Origin: Chamaea fasciata
Taxonomy: Eukaryota > Chordata > Aves > Passeriformes > Sylviidae
DNA length: 64,000 nt
Reading direction: 5' to 3'
NCBI GenBank assembly: GCA_029207755.1
Contig: JARCOQ010000082.1
Span: forward strand, 331,614 to 395,613
Below, one piece after another: positions 27,653 to 40,936 of this stretch; positions within the stretch are counted from its first letter, which is position 1; every line of letters starts with the position of its first letter. The position numbers and the translations under genes were made by a program. The notes under the pieces are model-generated. The model worked only from the letters and a program-made list of their open reading frames with translations, had not been told where the DNA came from and did no database searches.

Positions 27653-28449
27653 GCAACCAGAGTCATAGATCCGAATCCAGATGGAGACTGGTCCAGATGG
27701 ACACTGGTCCGGATGGTGACCAGAGCCATTCCTCCCACCTTGTATTGATAGTGGTCTTGCCAGACCCCGAGGCATGCATCCCACTCTGGATGGCCAGTGG
27801 TCTGGATGGGCCCCAGACCATGGATCCCCTATGAATGGACACTGGTCTAGATGGACGCCAGAGCCATGGATTCCAGCTGGACACTGGTGTGGATGGACAC
27901 CAGAGCCATGGATGCCACTGTGGATGGACACTGGTTTGGATGGACATAAGAGCCACGGATCCCAATCTGGATGGACGCTGCTGTGAATAGACACCAGAGC
28001 CATGGATCCCACAGTGGATTGACAGTGGTCAGGATGGACACCAGGGCAATGGATGCCACTGTGGATGGACGCAGGTAGAGATGCACACCCGAGTAATGGT
28101 GTCCGCTCTGGATGGACACTGGTACGGATAGACATCAGAGCCTTGGATCCCAGCTTGACTGTGTTCTGGATGGAGAGCAGAGTCTTGGATTGGACTCTGG
28201 ATGGATACTGCTCCAGATGGACAGCAGAGTCTTGGATTGGACTCTGGATGGATACTGCTCCAGATGGAACGCAGAGCCATGGATCCCACTGTTGGTGGAT
28301 ACTGGTCTGGATGGACTCCAGAGCCATGGATCCGTCTCTGGATGGACACAGTTCTGGATGGACACAAGAGCCATAGATCCAAATTGGAACCTGTTCTGGA
28401 TGGATGCAAGGGCCATGGATTCCACTCTGGATGGATACTGCTCCAGTTA
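27653..28449. repeat. Unit U31, short (797)
   Basis: c9 GACACC, c10 AGGGCAAT, c11 CACACCCG and GGTACGG, c15 G, as U27. Confidence 0.95.
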
Positions 28450-29543
28450 GCAACCGGAGTCATAGATCCGAATCCAGATGGAGACTGGTCCAGATGGACA
28501 CTGGTCCGGATGGTGACCAGAGCCATTCCTCCCACCTTGTATTGATAGTGGTCTTGCCAGACCCCGAGGCATGCATCCCACTCTGGATGGCCAGTGGTCT
28601 GGATGGGCCCCAGACCATGGATCCCCTATGAATGGACACTGGTCTAGATGGACGCCAGAGCCATGGATTCCAGCTGGACACTGGTGTGGATGGACACCAG
28701 AGCCATGGATGCCACTGTGGATGGACACTGGTTTGGATGGACATAAGAGCCACGGATCCCAATCTGGATGGACGCTGCTGTGAATAGACCCCAGAGCCAT
28801 GGATCCCACAGTGGATTGACAGTGGTCAGGATGGACACCAGAGCAATGGATGCCACTGTGGATGGACGCAGGTAGAGATGCACACCAGAGTAATGGTGTC
28901 CGCTCTGGATGGACACTGGTATGGATAGACAGCAGAACCCTGGCTTCCACTCTGGATGGACGCTTGCCTGAATAGACAAAAGAGCAATGGATCCCAGCTT
29001 GACACTGGTCTGGATGGACACCAGAGCCATGAATCCCACTCTGAATGCACACTACTCGTGACGGACACAAGAGCCATGCATCCCTCTGTGGATGGAGCCT
29101 GGTTTGAATGGACAGCACAGCCACGCATCCAGATGGACACCAGAGCCGTGGATCCCAACTGGACAGTGGTCTCGATGGACACCAGTGCCATGGATCCCAC
29201 TGTGGATGGACACTGGTATGGATAGACATCAGAGCCTTGGATCCCAGCTTGACTGTGTTCTGGATGGAGAGCAGAGTCTTGGATTGGACTCTGGATGGAT
29301 ACTGCTCCAGATGGACAGCAGAGTCTTGGATTGGACTCTGGATGGATACTGCTCCAGATGGAACGCAGAGCCATGGATCCCACTGTTGGTGGATACTGGT
29401 CTGGATGGACTCCAGAGCCATGGATCCGTCTCTGGATGGACACAGTTCTGGATGGACACAAGAGCCATAGATCCAAATTGGAACCTGTTCTGGATGGATG
29501 CAAGGGCCATGGATTCCACTCTGGATGGATACTGCTCCAGTTA
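28450..29543. repeat. Unit U32, long (1094)
   Basis: Module at 28928-29224. c1 AACCGGAG, b2 GAGCAATGG, private GTGACGG at the b3/b4 joint, c15 G. Confidence 0.95.
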
Positions 29544-30637
29544 GCAACCAGAGTCATAGATCCGAATCCAGATGGAGACTGGTCCAGATGGACACTGGTC
29601 CGGATGGTGACCAGAGCCATTCCTCCCACCTTGTATTGATAGTGGTCTTGCCAGACCCCGAGGCATGCATCCCACTCTGGATGGCCAGTGGTCTGGATGG
29701 GCCCCAGACCATGGATCCCCTATGAATGGACACTGGTCTAGATGGACGCCAGAGCCATGGATTCCAGCTGGACACTGGTGTGGATGGACACCAGAGCCAT
29801 GGATGCCACTGTGGATGGACACTGGTTTGGATGGACATAAGAGCCACGGATCCCAATCTGGATGGACGCTGCTGTGAATAGACCCCAGAGCCATGGATCC
29901 CACAGTGGATTGACAGTGGTCAGGATGGACACCAGAGCAATGGATGCCACTGTGGATGGACGCAGGTAGAGATGCACACCAGAGTAATGGTGTCCGCTCT
30001 GGATGGACACTGGTATGGATAGACAGCAGAACCCTGGCTTCCACTCTGGATGGACGCTTGCCTGAATAGACAAAAGAGCTATGGATCCCAGCTTGACACT
30101 GGTCTGGATGGACACCAGAGCCATGAATCCCACTCTGAATGCACACTACTCGTGATGGACACAAGAGCCATGCATCCCTCTGTGGATGGAGCCTGGTTTG
30201 AATGGACAGCACAGCCACGCATCCAGATGGACACCAGAGCCGTGGATCCCAACTGGACAGTGGTCTCGATGGACACCAGTGCCATGGATCCCACAGTGGA
30301 TGGACACTGGTATGGATAGACATCAGAGCCTTGGATCCCAGCTTGACTGTGTTCTGGATGGAGAGCAGAGTCTTGGATTGGACTCTGGATGGATACTGCT
30401 CCAGATGGACAGCAGAGTCTTGGATTGGACTCTGGATGGATACTGCTCCAGATGGAACGCAGAGCCATGGATCCCACTGTTGGTGGATACTGGTCTGGAT
30501 GGACTCCAGAGCCATGGATCCGTCTCTGGATGGACACAGTTCTGGATGGACACAAGAGCCATAGATCCAAATTGGAACCTGTTCTGGATGGATGCAAGGG
30601 CCATGGATTCCACTCTGGATGGATACTGCTCCAGTTA
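29544..30637. repeat. Unit U33, long (1094)
   Basis: Module at 30022-30318, with private CCCACAGTGG in b7. c15 G. Confidence 0.95.
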
Positions 30638-31731
30638 GCAACCAGAGTCATAGATCCGAATCCAGATGGAGACTGGTCCAGATGGACACTGGTCCGGATG
30701 GTGACCAGAGCCATTCCTCCCACCTTGTATTGATAGTGGTCTTGCCAGACCGCGAGGCATGCATCCCACTCTGGATGGCCAGTGGTCTGGATGGGCCCCA
30801 GACCATGGATCCCCTATGAATGGACACTGGTCTAGATGGACGCCAGAGCCATGGATTCCAGCTGGACACTGGTGTGGATGGACACCAGAGCCATGGATGC
30901 CACTGTGGATGGACACTGGTTTGGATGGACATAAGAGCCACGGATCCCAATCTGGATGGACGCTGCTGTGAATAGACCCCAGAGCCATGGATCCCACAGT
31001 GGATTGACAGTGGTCAGGATGGACACCAGAGCAATGGATGCCACTGTGGATGGACGCAGGTAGAGATGCACACCAGAGTAATGGTGTCCGCTCTGGATGG
31101 ACACTGGTCTGGATAGACAGCAGAAGCCTGGCTTCCACTCTGGATGGACGCTTGCCTGAATAGACAAAAGAGCTATGGATCCCAGCTTGACACTGGTCTG
31201 GATGGCCACCAGAGCCATGAATCCCACTCTGAATGCACACTACTCGTGATGGACACAAGAGCCATGCATCCCTCTGTGGATGGAGCCTGGTTTGAATGGA
31301 CAGCACAGCCACGCATCCAGATGGACACCAGAGCCGTGGATCCCAACTGGACAGTGGTCTCGATGGACACCAGTGCCATGGATCCCACTGTGGATGGACA
31401 CTGGTATGGATAGACATCAGAGCCTTGGATCCCAGCTTGACTGTGTTCTGGATGGAGAGCAGAGTCTTGGATTGGACTCTGGATGGATACTGCTCCAGAT
31501 GGAGAGCAGAGTCTTGGATTGGACTCTGGATGGATACTGCTCCAGATGGAACGCAGAGCCATGGATCCCACTCTTGGTGGATACTGGTCTGGATGGACTC
31601 CAGAGCCATGGATCCGTCTCTGGATGGACACAGTTCTGGATGGACACAAGAGCCATAGATCCAAATTGGAACCTGTTCTGGATGGATGCAAGGGCCATGG
31701 ATTCCACTCTGGATGGATACTGCTCCAGTTA
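30638..31731. repeat. Unit U34, long (1094)
   Basis: Module at 31116-31412. c4 GACCGCGAGG, GGTCTGG, b1 AGAAGCC, private GGCCACCAG at b3, c14 GAGAGC (twin identical to c13), c15 C. Confidence 0.95.
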
Positions 31732-32825
31732 GCAACCAGAGTCATAGATCCGAATCCAGATGGAGACTGGTCCAGATGGACACTGGTCCGGATGGTGACC
31801 AGAGCCATTCCTCCCACCTTGTATTGATAGTGGTCTTGCCAGACCCCGAGGCATGCATCCCACTCTGGATGGCCAGTGGTCTGGATGGGCCCCAGACCAT
31901 GGATCCCCTATGAATGGACACTGGTCTAGATGGACGCCAGAGCCATGGATTCCAGCTGGACACTGGTGTGGATGGACACCAGAGCCATGGATGCCACTGT
32001 GGATGGACACTGGTTTGGATGGACATAAGAGCCACGGATCCCAATCTGGATGGACGCTGCTGTGAATAGACCCCAGAGCCATGGATCCCACAGTGGATTG
32101 ACAGTGGTCAGGATGGACACCAGAGCAATGGATGCCACTGTGGATGGACGCAGGTAGAGATGCACACCAGAGTAATGGTGTCCGCTCTGGATGGACACTG
32201 GTATGGATAGACAGCAGAACCCTGGCTTCCACTCTGGATGGACGCTTGCCTGAATAGACAAAAGAGCTATGGATCCCAGCTTGACACTGGTCTGGATGGA
32301 CACCAGAGCCATGAATCCCACTCTGAATGCACACTACTCGTGATGGACACAAGAGCCATGCATCCCTCTGTGGATGGAGCCTGGTTTGAATGGACAGCAC
32401 AGCCACGCATCCAGATGGACACCAGAGCCGTGGATCCCAACTGGACAGTGGTCTCGATGGACACCAGTGCCATGGATCCCACTGTGGATGGACACTGGTA
32501 TGGATAGACATCAGAGCCTTGGATCCCAGCTTGACTGTGTTCTGGATGGAGAGCAGAGTCTTGGATTGGACTCTGGATGGATACTGCTCCAGATGGACAG
32601 CAGAGTCTTGGATTGGACTCTGGATGGATACTGCTCCAGATGGAACGCAGAGCCATGGATCCCACTGTTGGTGGATACTGGTCTGGATGGACTCCAGAGC
32701 CATGGATCCGTCTCTGGATGGACACAGTTCTGGATGGACACAAGAGCCATAGATCCAAATTGGAACCTGTTCTGGATGGATGCAAGGGCCATGGATTCCA
32801 CTCTGGATGGATACTGCTCCAGTTA
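31732..32825. repeat. Unit U35, long (1094), used as reference map
   Basis: Monomer offsets in the long form are: c1 1-47, c2 48-63 (solo 16-mer), c3 64-110, c4 111-156, c5 157-201, c6 202-243 (42-mer), c7-c11 244-478 (five 47-mers), b1 479-525, b2 526-567 (42-mer), b3 568-614, b4 615-661, b5 662-686 (25-mer), b6 687-728 (42-mer), b7 729-775, c12 776-817 (42-mer), c13 818-864, c14 865-911, c15 912-958, c16 959-1005, c17 1006-1047 (42-mer), c18 1048-1094. Reference marker states are: c1 GAGACTGG, c4 GCATGCAT, c5 GACCATGG, c8 GACGCTG, c9 GACCCC, c10 AGAGCAAT, c11 CACACCAG and ending GGTATGG, b6 GCCGTGG, c14 GACAGC, c15 CACTGTTGG, c17 CCTGTTC, c18 GCAAGGG. Other units are described by their differences from these. 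The module is at 32210-32506. U52 and U63 look identical to this unit in every frame I compared. Confidence 0.95.
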
Positions 32826-33872
32826 GCAACCAGAGTCATAGATCCAAATCCAGATGGAGACTGGTCCAGATGGACACTGGTCCGGATGGTGACCAGAGCC
32901 ATTCCTCCCACCTTGTATTGATAGTGGTCTTGCCAGACCCCGAGGCATGGATCCCACTCTGGATGGCCAGTGGTCTGGATGGGCCCCAGACCATGGATCC
33001 CCTATGAATGGACACTGGTCTAGATGGACGCCAGAGCCATGGATTCCAGCTGGACACTGGTGTGGATGGACACCAGAGCCATGGATGCCACTGTGGATGG
33101 ACACTGGTTTGGATGGACATAAGAGCCACGGATCCCAATCTGGATGGACGCTGCTGTGAATAGACCCCAGAGCCATGGATCCCACAGTGGATTGACAGTG
33201 GTCAGGATGGACACCAGAGCAATGGATGCCACTGTGGATGGACGCAGGTAGAGATGCACACCAGAGTAATGGTGTCCGCTCTGGATGGACACTGGTCTGG
33301 ATAGACAGCAGAACCCTGGCTTCCACTCTGGATGGACGCTTGCCTGAATAGACAAAAGAGCTATGGATCCCAGCTTGACACTGGTCTGGATGGACACCAG
33401 AGCCATGAATCCCACTCTGAATGCACACTACTCGTGATGGACACAAGAGCCATGCATCCCTCTGTGGATGGAGCCTGGTTTGAATGGACAGCACAGCCAC
33501 GCATCCAGATGGACACCAGAGCCGTGGATCCCAACTGGACAGTGGTCTCGATGGACACCAGTGCCATGGATCCCACTGTGGATGGACACTGGTATGGATA
33601 GACATCAGAGCCTTGGATCCCAGCTTGACTGTGTTCTGGATGGAGAGCAGAGTCTTGGATTGGACTCTGGATGGATACTGCTCCAGATGGAACGCAGAGC
33701 CATGGATCCCACTCTTGGTGGATACTGGTCTGGATGGACTCCAGAGCCATGGATCCGTCTCTGGATGGACACAGTTCTGGATGGACACAAGAGCCATAGA
33801 TCCAAATTGGAACCTGTTCTGGATGGATGCAAGGGCCATGGATTCCACTCTGGATGGATACTGCTCCAGTTA
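32826..33872. repeat. Unit U36, long lacking one twin monomer (1047)
   Basis: Module at 33304-33600. c1 GATCCAAATCC, c4 GCATGGAT, GGTCTGG, one of c13/c14 absent, c15 C. Confidence 0.95.
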
Positions 33873-34669
33873 GCAACCAGAGTCATAGATCCGAATCCAG
33901 ATGGAGACTGGTCCAGATGGACACTGGTCCGGATGGTGACCAGAGCCATTCCTCCCACCTTGTATTGATAGTGGTCTTGCCAGACCCCGAGGCATGCATC
34001 CCACTCTGAATGGCCAGTGGTCTGGATGGGCCCCAGACCATGGATCCCCTATGAATGGACACTGGTCTAGATGGACGCCAGAGCCATGGATTCCAGCTGG
34101 ACACTAGTGTGGATGGACACCAGAGCCATGGATGCCACTGTGGATGGACACTGGTTTGGATGGACATAAGAGCCACGGATCCCAATCTGGATGGACGCTG
34201 CTGTGAATAGACCCCAGAGCCATGGATCCCACAGTGGATTGACAGTGGTCAGGATGGACACCAGAGCAATGGATGCCACTGTGGATGGACGCAGGTAGAG
34301 ATGCACACCAGAGTAATGGTGTCCGCTCTGGATGGACACTGGTATGGATAGACATCAGAGCCTTGGATCCCAGCTTGACTGTGTTCTGGATGGAGAGCAG
34401 AGTCTTGGATTGGACTCTGGATGGATACTGCTCCAGATGGAGAGCAGAGTCTTGGATTGGACTCTGGATGGATACTGCTCCAGATGGAACGCAGAGCCAT
34501 GGATCCCACTCTTGGTGGATACTGGTCTGGATGGACTCCAGAGCCATGGATCCGTCTCTGGATGGACACAGTTCTGGATGGACACAAGAGCCATAGATCC
34601 AAATTGGAACCTGTTCTGGATGGATGCAAGGGCCATGGATTCCACTCTGGATGGATACTGCTCCAGTTA
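33873..34669. repeat. Unit U37, short (797)
   Basis: c4 CTCTGAATGG, private CACTAGTG in c6, c14 GAGAGC, c15 C. It is the only short unit with the identical twin pair. Confidence 0.95.
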
Positions 34670-35763
34670 GCAACCAGAGTCATAGATCCGAATCCAGATG
34701 GAGACTGGTCCAGATGGACACTGGTCCGGATGGTGACCAGAGCCATTCCTCCCACCTTGTATTGATAGTGGTCTTGCCAGACCCCGAGGCATGCATCCCA
34801 CTCTGGATGGCCAGTGGTCTGGATGGGCCCCAGACCATGGATCCCCTATGAATGGACACTGGTCTAGATGGACGCCAGAGCCATGGATTCCAGCTGGACA
34901 CTGGTGTGGATGGACACCAGAGCCATGGATGCCACTGTGGATGGACACTGGTTTGGATGGACATAAGAGCCACGGATCCCAATCTGGATGGACGCTGCTG
35001 TGAATAGACCCCAGAGCCATGGATCCCACAGTGGATTGACAGTGGTCAGGATGGACACCAGAGCAATGGATGCCACTGTGGATGGACGCAGGTAGAGATG
35101 CACACCAGAGTAATGGTGTCCGCTCTGGATGGACACTGGTCTGGATAGACAGCAGAACCCTGGCTTCCACTCTGGATGGACGCTTGCCTGAATAGACAAA
35201 AGAGCTATGGATCCCAGCTTGACACTGGTCTGGATGGACACCAGAGCCATGAATCCCACTCTGAATGCACACTACTCGTGATGGACACAAGAGCCATGCA
35301 TCCCTCTGTGGATGGAGCCTGGTTTGAATGGACAGCACAGCCACGCATCCAGATGGACACCAGAGCCGTGGATCCCAACTGGACAGTGGTCTCGATGGAC
35401 ACCAGTGCCATGGATCCCACTGTGGATGGACACTGGTATGGATAGACATCAGAGCCTTGGATCCCAGCTTGACTGTGTTCTGGATGGAGAGCAGAGTCTT
35501 GGATTGGACTCTGGATGGATACTGCTCCAGATGGAGAGCAGAGTCTTGGATTGGACTCTGGATGGATACTGCTCCAGATGGAACGCAGAGCCATGGATCC
35601 CACTCTTGGTGGATACTGGTCTGGATGGACTCCAGAGCCATGGATCCGTCTCTGGATGGACACAGTTCTGGATGGACACAAGAGCCATAGATCCAAATTG
35701 GAACCTGTTCTGGATGGATGCAAGGGCCATGGATTCCACTCTGGATGGATACTGCTCCAGTTA
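34670..35763. repeat. Unit U38, long (1094)
   Basis: Module at 35148-35444. GGTCTGG, c14 GAGAGC, c15 C. Confidence 0.95.
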
Positions 35764-36857
35764 GCAACCAGAGTCATAGATCCGAATCCAGATGGAGACT
35801 GGTCCAGATGGACACTGGTCCGGATGGTGACCAGAGCCATTCCTCCCACCTTGTATTGATAGTGGTCTTGCCAGACCGCGAGGCATGCATCCCACTCTGG
35901 ATGGCCAGTGGTCTGGATGGGCCCCAGACCATGGATCCCCTATGAATGGACACTGGTCTAGATGGACGCCAGAGCCATGGATTCCAGCTGGACACTGGTG
36001 TGGATGGACACCAGAGCCATGGATGCCACTGTGGATGGACACTGGTTTGGATGGACATAAGAGCCACGGATCCCAATCTGGATGGACGCTGCTGTGAATA
36101 GACCCCAGAGCCATGGATCCCACAGTGGATTGACAGTGGTCAGGATGGACACCAGAGCAATGGATGCCACTGTGGATGGACGCAGGTAGAGATGCACACC
36201 AGAGTAATGGTGTCCGCTCTGGATGGACACTGGTCTGGATAGACAGCAGAAGCCTGGCTTCCACTCTGGATGGACGCTTGCCTGAATAGACAAAAGAGCT
36301 ATGGATCCCAGCTTGACACTGGTTTGGATGGACACCAGAGCCATGAATCCCACTCTGAATGCACACTACTCGTGATGGACACAAGAGCCATGCATCCCTC
36401 TGTGGATGGAGCCTGGTTTGAATGGACAGCACAGCCACGCATCCAGATGGACACCAGAGCCGTGGATCCCAACTGGACAGTGGTCTCGATGGACACCAGT
36501 GCCATGGATCCCACTGTGGATGGACACTGGTATGGATAGACATCAGAGCCTTGGATCCCAGCTTGACTGTGTTCTGGATGGAGAGCAGAGTCTTGGATTG
36601 GACTCTGGATGGATACTGCTCCAGATGGAGAGCAGAGTCTTGGATTGGACTCTGGATGGATACTGCTCCAGATGGAACGCAGAGCCATGGATCCCACTCT
36701 TGGTGGATACTGGTCTGGATGGACTCCAGAGCCATGGATCCGTCTCTGGATGGACACAGTTCTGGATGGACACAAGAGCCATAGATCCAAATTGGAACCT
36801 GTTCTGGATGGATGCAAGGGCCATGGATTCCACTCTGGATGGATACTGCTCCAGTTA
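35764..36857. repeat. Unit U39, long (1094)
   Basis: Module at 36242-36538. c4 GACCGCGAGG, GGTCTGG, b1 AGAAGCC, private CTGGTTTGG at the end of b2, c14 GAGAGC, c15 C. Confidence 0.95.
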
Positions 36858-37951
36858 GCAACCAGAGTCATAGATCCGAATCCAGATGGAGACTGGTCCA
36901 GATGGACACTGGTCCGGATGGTGACCAGAGCCATTCCTCCCACCTTGTATTGATAGTGGTCTTGCCAGACCGCGAGGCATGCATCCCACTCTGGATGGCC
37001 AGTGGTCTGGATGGGCCCCAGACCATGGATCCCCTATGAATGGACACTGGTCTAGATGGACGCCAGAGCCATGGATTCCAGCTGGACACTGGTGTGGATG
37101 GACACCAGAGCCATGGATGCCACTGTGGATGGACACTGGTTTGGATGGACATAAGAGCCACGGATCCCAATCTGGATGGACGCTGCTGTGAATAGACCCC
37201 AGAGCCATGGATCCCACAGTGGATTGACAGTGGTCAGGATGGACACCAGAGCAATGGATGCCACTGTGGATGGACGCAGGTAGAGATGCACACCAGAGTA
37301 ATGGTGTCCGCTCTGGATGGACACTGGTCTGGATAGACAGCAGAAGCCTGGCTTCCACTCTGGATGGACGCTTGCCTGAATAGACAAAAGAGCTATGGAT
37401 CCCAGCTTGACACTGGTCTGGATGGACACCAGAGCCATGAATCCCACTCTGAATGCACACTACTCGTGATGGACACAAGAGCCATGCATCCCTCTGTGGA
37501 TGGAGCCTGGTTTGAATGGACAGCACAGCCACGCATCCAGATGGACACCAGAGCCGTGGATCCCAACTGGACAGTGGTCTCGATGGACACCAGTGCCATG
37601 GATCCCACTGTGGATGGACACTGGTATGGATAGACATCAGAGCCTTGGATCCCAGCTTGACTGTGTTCTGGATGGAGAGCAGAGTCTTGGATTGGACTCT
37701 GGATGGATACTGCTCCAGATGGACAGCAGAGTCTTGGATTGGACTCTGGATGGATACTGCTCCAGATGGAACGCAGAGCCATGGATCCCACTCTTGGTGG
37801 ATACTGGTCTGGATGGACTCCAGAGCCATGGATCCGTCTCTGGATGGACACAGTTCTGGATGGACACAAGAGCCATAGATCCAAATTGGAACCTGTTCTG
37901 GATGGATGCAAGGGCCATGGATTCCACTCTGGATGGATACTGCTCCAGTTA
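36858..37951. repeat. Unit U40, long (1094)
   Basis: Module at 37336-37632. c4 GACCGCGAGG, GGTCTGG, b1 AGAAGCC, c14 GACAGC, c15 C. Confidence 0.95.
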
Positions 37952-39045
37952 GCAACCAGAGTCATAGATCCGAATCCAGATGGAGACTGGTCCAGATGGA
38001 CACTGGTCCGGATGGTGACCAGAGCCATTCCTCCCACCTTGTATTGATAGTGGTCTTGCCAGACCCCGAGGCATGCATCCCACTCTGGATGGCCAGTGGT
38101 CTGGATGGGCCCCAGACCATGGATCCCCTATGAATGGACACTGGTCTAGATGGACGCCAGAGCCATGGATTCCAGCTGGACACTGGTGTGGATGGACACC
38201 AGAGCCATGGATGCCACTGTGGATGGACACTGGTTTGGATGGACATAAGAGCCACGGATCCCAATCTGGATGGACGCTGCTGTGAATAGACCCCAGAGCC
38301 ATGGATCCCACAGTGGATTGACAGTGGTCAGGATGGACACCAGAGCAATGGATGCCACTGTGGATGGACGCAGGTAGAGATGCACACCAGAGTAATGGTG
38401 TCCGCTCTGGATGGACACTGGTATGGATAGACAGCAGAACCCTGGCTTCCACTCTGGATGGACGCTTGCCTGAATAGACAAAAGAGCTATGGATCCCAGC
38501 TTGACACTGGTCTGGATGGACACCAGAGCCATGAATCCCACTCTGAATGCACACTACTCGTGATGGACACAAGAGCCATGCATCCCTCTGTGGATGGAGC
38601 CTGGTTTGAATGGACAGCACAGCCACGCATCCAGATGGACACCAGAGCCGTGGATCCCAACTGGACAGTGGTCTCGATGGACACCAGTGCCATGGATCCC
38701 ACTGTGGATGGACACTGGTATGGATAGACATCAGAGCCTTGGATCCCAGCTTGACTGTGTTCTGGATGGAGAGCAGAGTCTTGGATTGGACTCTGGATGG
38801 ATACTGCTCCAGATGGACAGCAGAGTCTTGGATTGGACTCTGGATGGATACTGCTCCAGATGGAACGCAGAGCCATGGATCCCACTCTTGGTGGATACTG
38901 GTCTGGATGGACTCCAGAGCCATGGATCCGTCTCTGGATGGACACAGTTCTGGATGGACACAAGAACCATAGATCCAAATTGGAACCTGTTCTGGATGGA
39001 TGCAAGGGCCATGGATTCCACTCTGGATGGATACTGCTCCAGTTA
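37952..39045. repeat. Unit U41, long (1094)
   Basis: Module at 38430-38726. c15 C, c17 AAGAACCAT. Confidence 0.95.
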
Positions 39046-39842
39046 GCAACCAGAGTCATAGATCCGAATCCAGATGGAGACTGGTCCAGATGGACACTGG
39101 TCCGGATGGTGACCAGAGCCATTCCTCCCACCTTGTATTGATAGTGGTCTTGCCAGACCCCGAGGCATGCATCCCACTCTGGATGGCCAGTGGTCTGGAT
39201 GGGCCCCAGACCATGGATCCCCTATGAATGGACACTGGTCTAGATGGACGCCAGAGCCATGGATTCCAGCTGGACACTGGTGTGGATGGACACCAGAGCC
39301 ATGGATGCCACTGTGGATGGACACTGGTTTGGATGGATATAAGAGCCACGGATCCCAATCTGGATGGACGCTGCTGTGAATAGACACCAGAGCCATGGAT
39401 CCCACAGTGGATTGACAGTGGTCAGGATGGACACCAGGGCAATGGATGCCACTGTGGATGGACGCAGGTAGAGATGCACACCAGAGTAATGGTGTCCGCT
39501 CTGGATGGACACTGGTATGGATAGACATCAGAGCCTTGGATCCCAGCTTGACTGTGTTCTGGATGGAGAGCAGAGTCTTGGATTGGACTCTGGATGGATA
39601 CTGCTCCAGATGGACAGCAGAGTCTTGGATTGGACTCTGGATGGATACTGCTCCAGATGGAACGCAGAGCCATGGATCCCACTGTTGGTGGATACTGGTC
39701 TGGATGGACTCCAGAGCCATGGATCCGTCTCTGGATGGACACAGTTCTGGATGGACACAAGAGCCATAGATCCAAATTGGAACCTGTTCTGGATGGATGC
39801 AAGGGCCATGGATTCCACTCTGGATGGATACTGCTCCAGTTA
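39046..39842. repeat. Unit U42, short (797)
   Basis: c8 starts GATATAAG, c9 GACACC, c10 AGGGCAAT, c15 G. Confidence 0.95.
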
Positions 39843-40936
39843 GCAACCAGAGTCATAGATCCGAATCCAGATGGAGACTGGTCCAGATGGACACTGGTCC
39901 GGATGGTGACCAGAGCCATTCCTCCCACCTTGTATTGATAGTGGTCTTGCCAGACCCCGAGGCATGGATCCCACTCTGGATGGCCAGTGGTCTGGATGGG
40001 CCCCAGACCATGGATCCCCTATGAATGGACACTGGTCTAGATGGACGCCAGAGCCATGGATTCCAGCTGGACACTGGTGTGGATGGACACCAGAGCCATG
40101 GATGCCACTGTGGATGGACACTGGTTTGGATGGACATAAGAGCCACGGATCCCAATCTGGATGGACGCTGCTGTGAATAGACCCCAGAGCCATGGATCCC
40201 ACAGTGGATTGACAGTGGTCAGGATGGACACCAGAGCAATGGATGCCACTGTGGATGGACGCAGGTAGAGATGCACACCAGAGTAATGGTGTCCGCTCTG
40301 GATGGACACTGGTCTGGATAGACAGCAGAACCCTGGCTTCCACTCTGGATGGACGCTTGCCTGAATAGACAAAAGAGCTATGGATCCCAGCTTGACACTG
40401 GTCTGGATGGACACCAGAGCCATGAATCCCACTCTGAATGCACACTACTCGTGATGGACACAAGAGCCATGCATCCCTCTGTGGATGGAGCCTGGTTTGA
40501 ATGGACAGCACAGCCACGCATCCAGATGGACACCAGAGCCGTGGATCCCAACTGGACAGTGGTCTCGATGGACACCAGTGCCATGGATCCCACTGTGGAT
40601 GGACACTGGTATGGATAGACATCAGAGCCTTGGATCCCAGCTTGACTGTGTTCTGGATGGAGAGCAGAGTCTTGGATTGGACTCTGGATGGATACTGCTC
40701 CAGATGGAGAGCAGAGTCTTGGATTGGACTCTGGATGGATACTGCTCCAGATGGAACGCAGAGCCATGGATCCCACTCTTGGTGGATACTGGTCTGGATG
40801 GACTCCAGAGCCATGGATCCGTCTCTGGATGGACACAGTTCTGGATGGACACAAGAGCCATAGATCCAAATTGGAACCTGTTCTGGATGGATGCAAGGGC
40901 CATGGATTCCACTCTGGATGGATACTGCTCCAGTTA
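39843..40936. repeat. Unit U43, long (1094)
   Basis: Module at 40321-40617. c4 GCATGGAT, GGTCTGG, c14 GAGAGC, c15 C. Confidence 0.95.

Larger units (their letters stand above)
25762..29543. repeat. 3782-base block, second copy (U29-U32)
   Basis: It repeats the previous block at a 3782-base offset, including the rare GGTACGG, AACCGGAG and GAGCAATGG changes. It differs by a few single bases (for example ACAATTC near 26756, GTGACGG near 29060). Confidence 0.88.
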
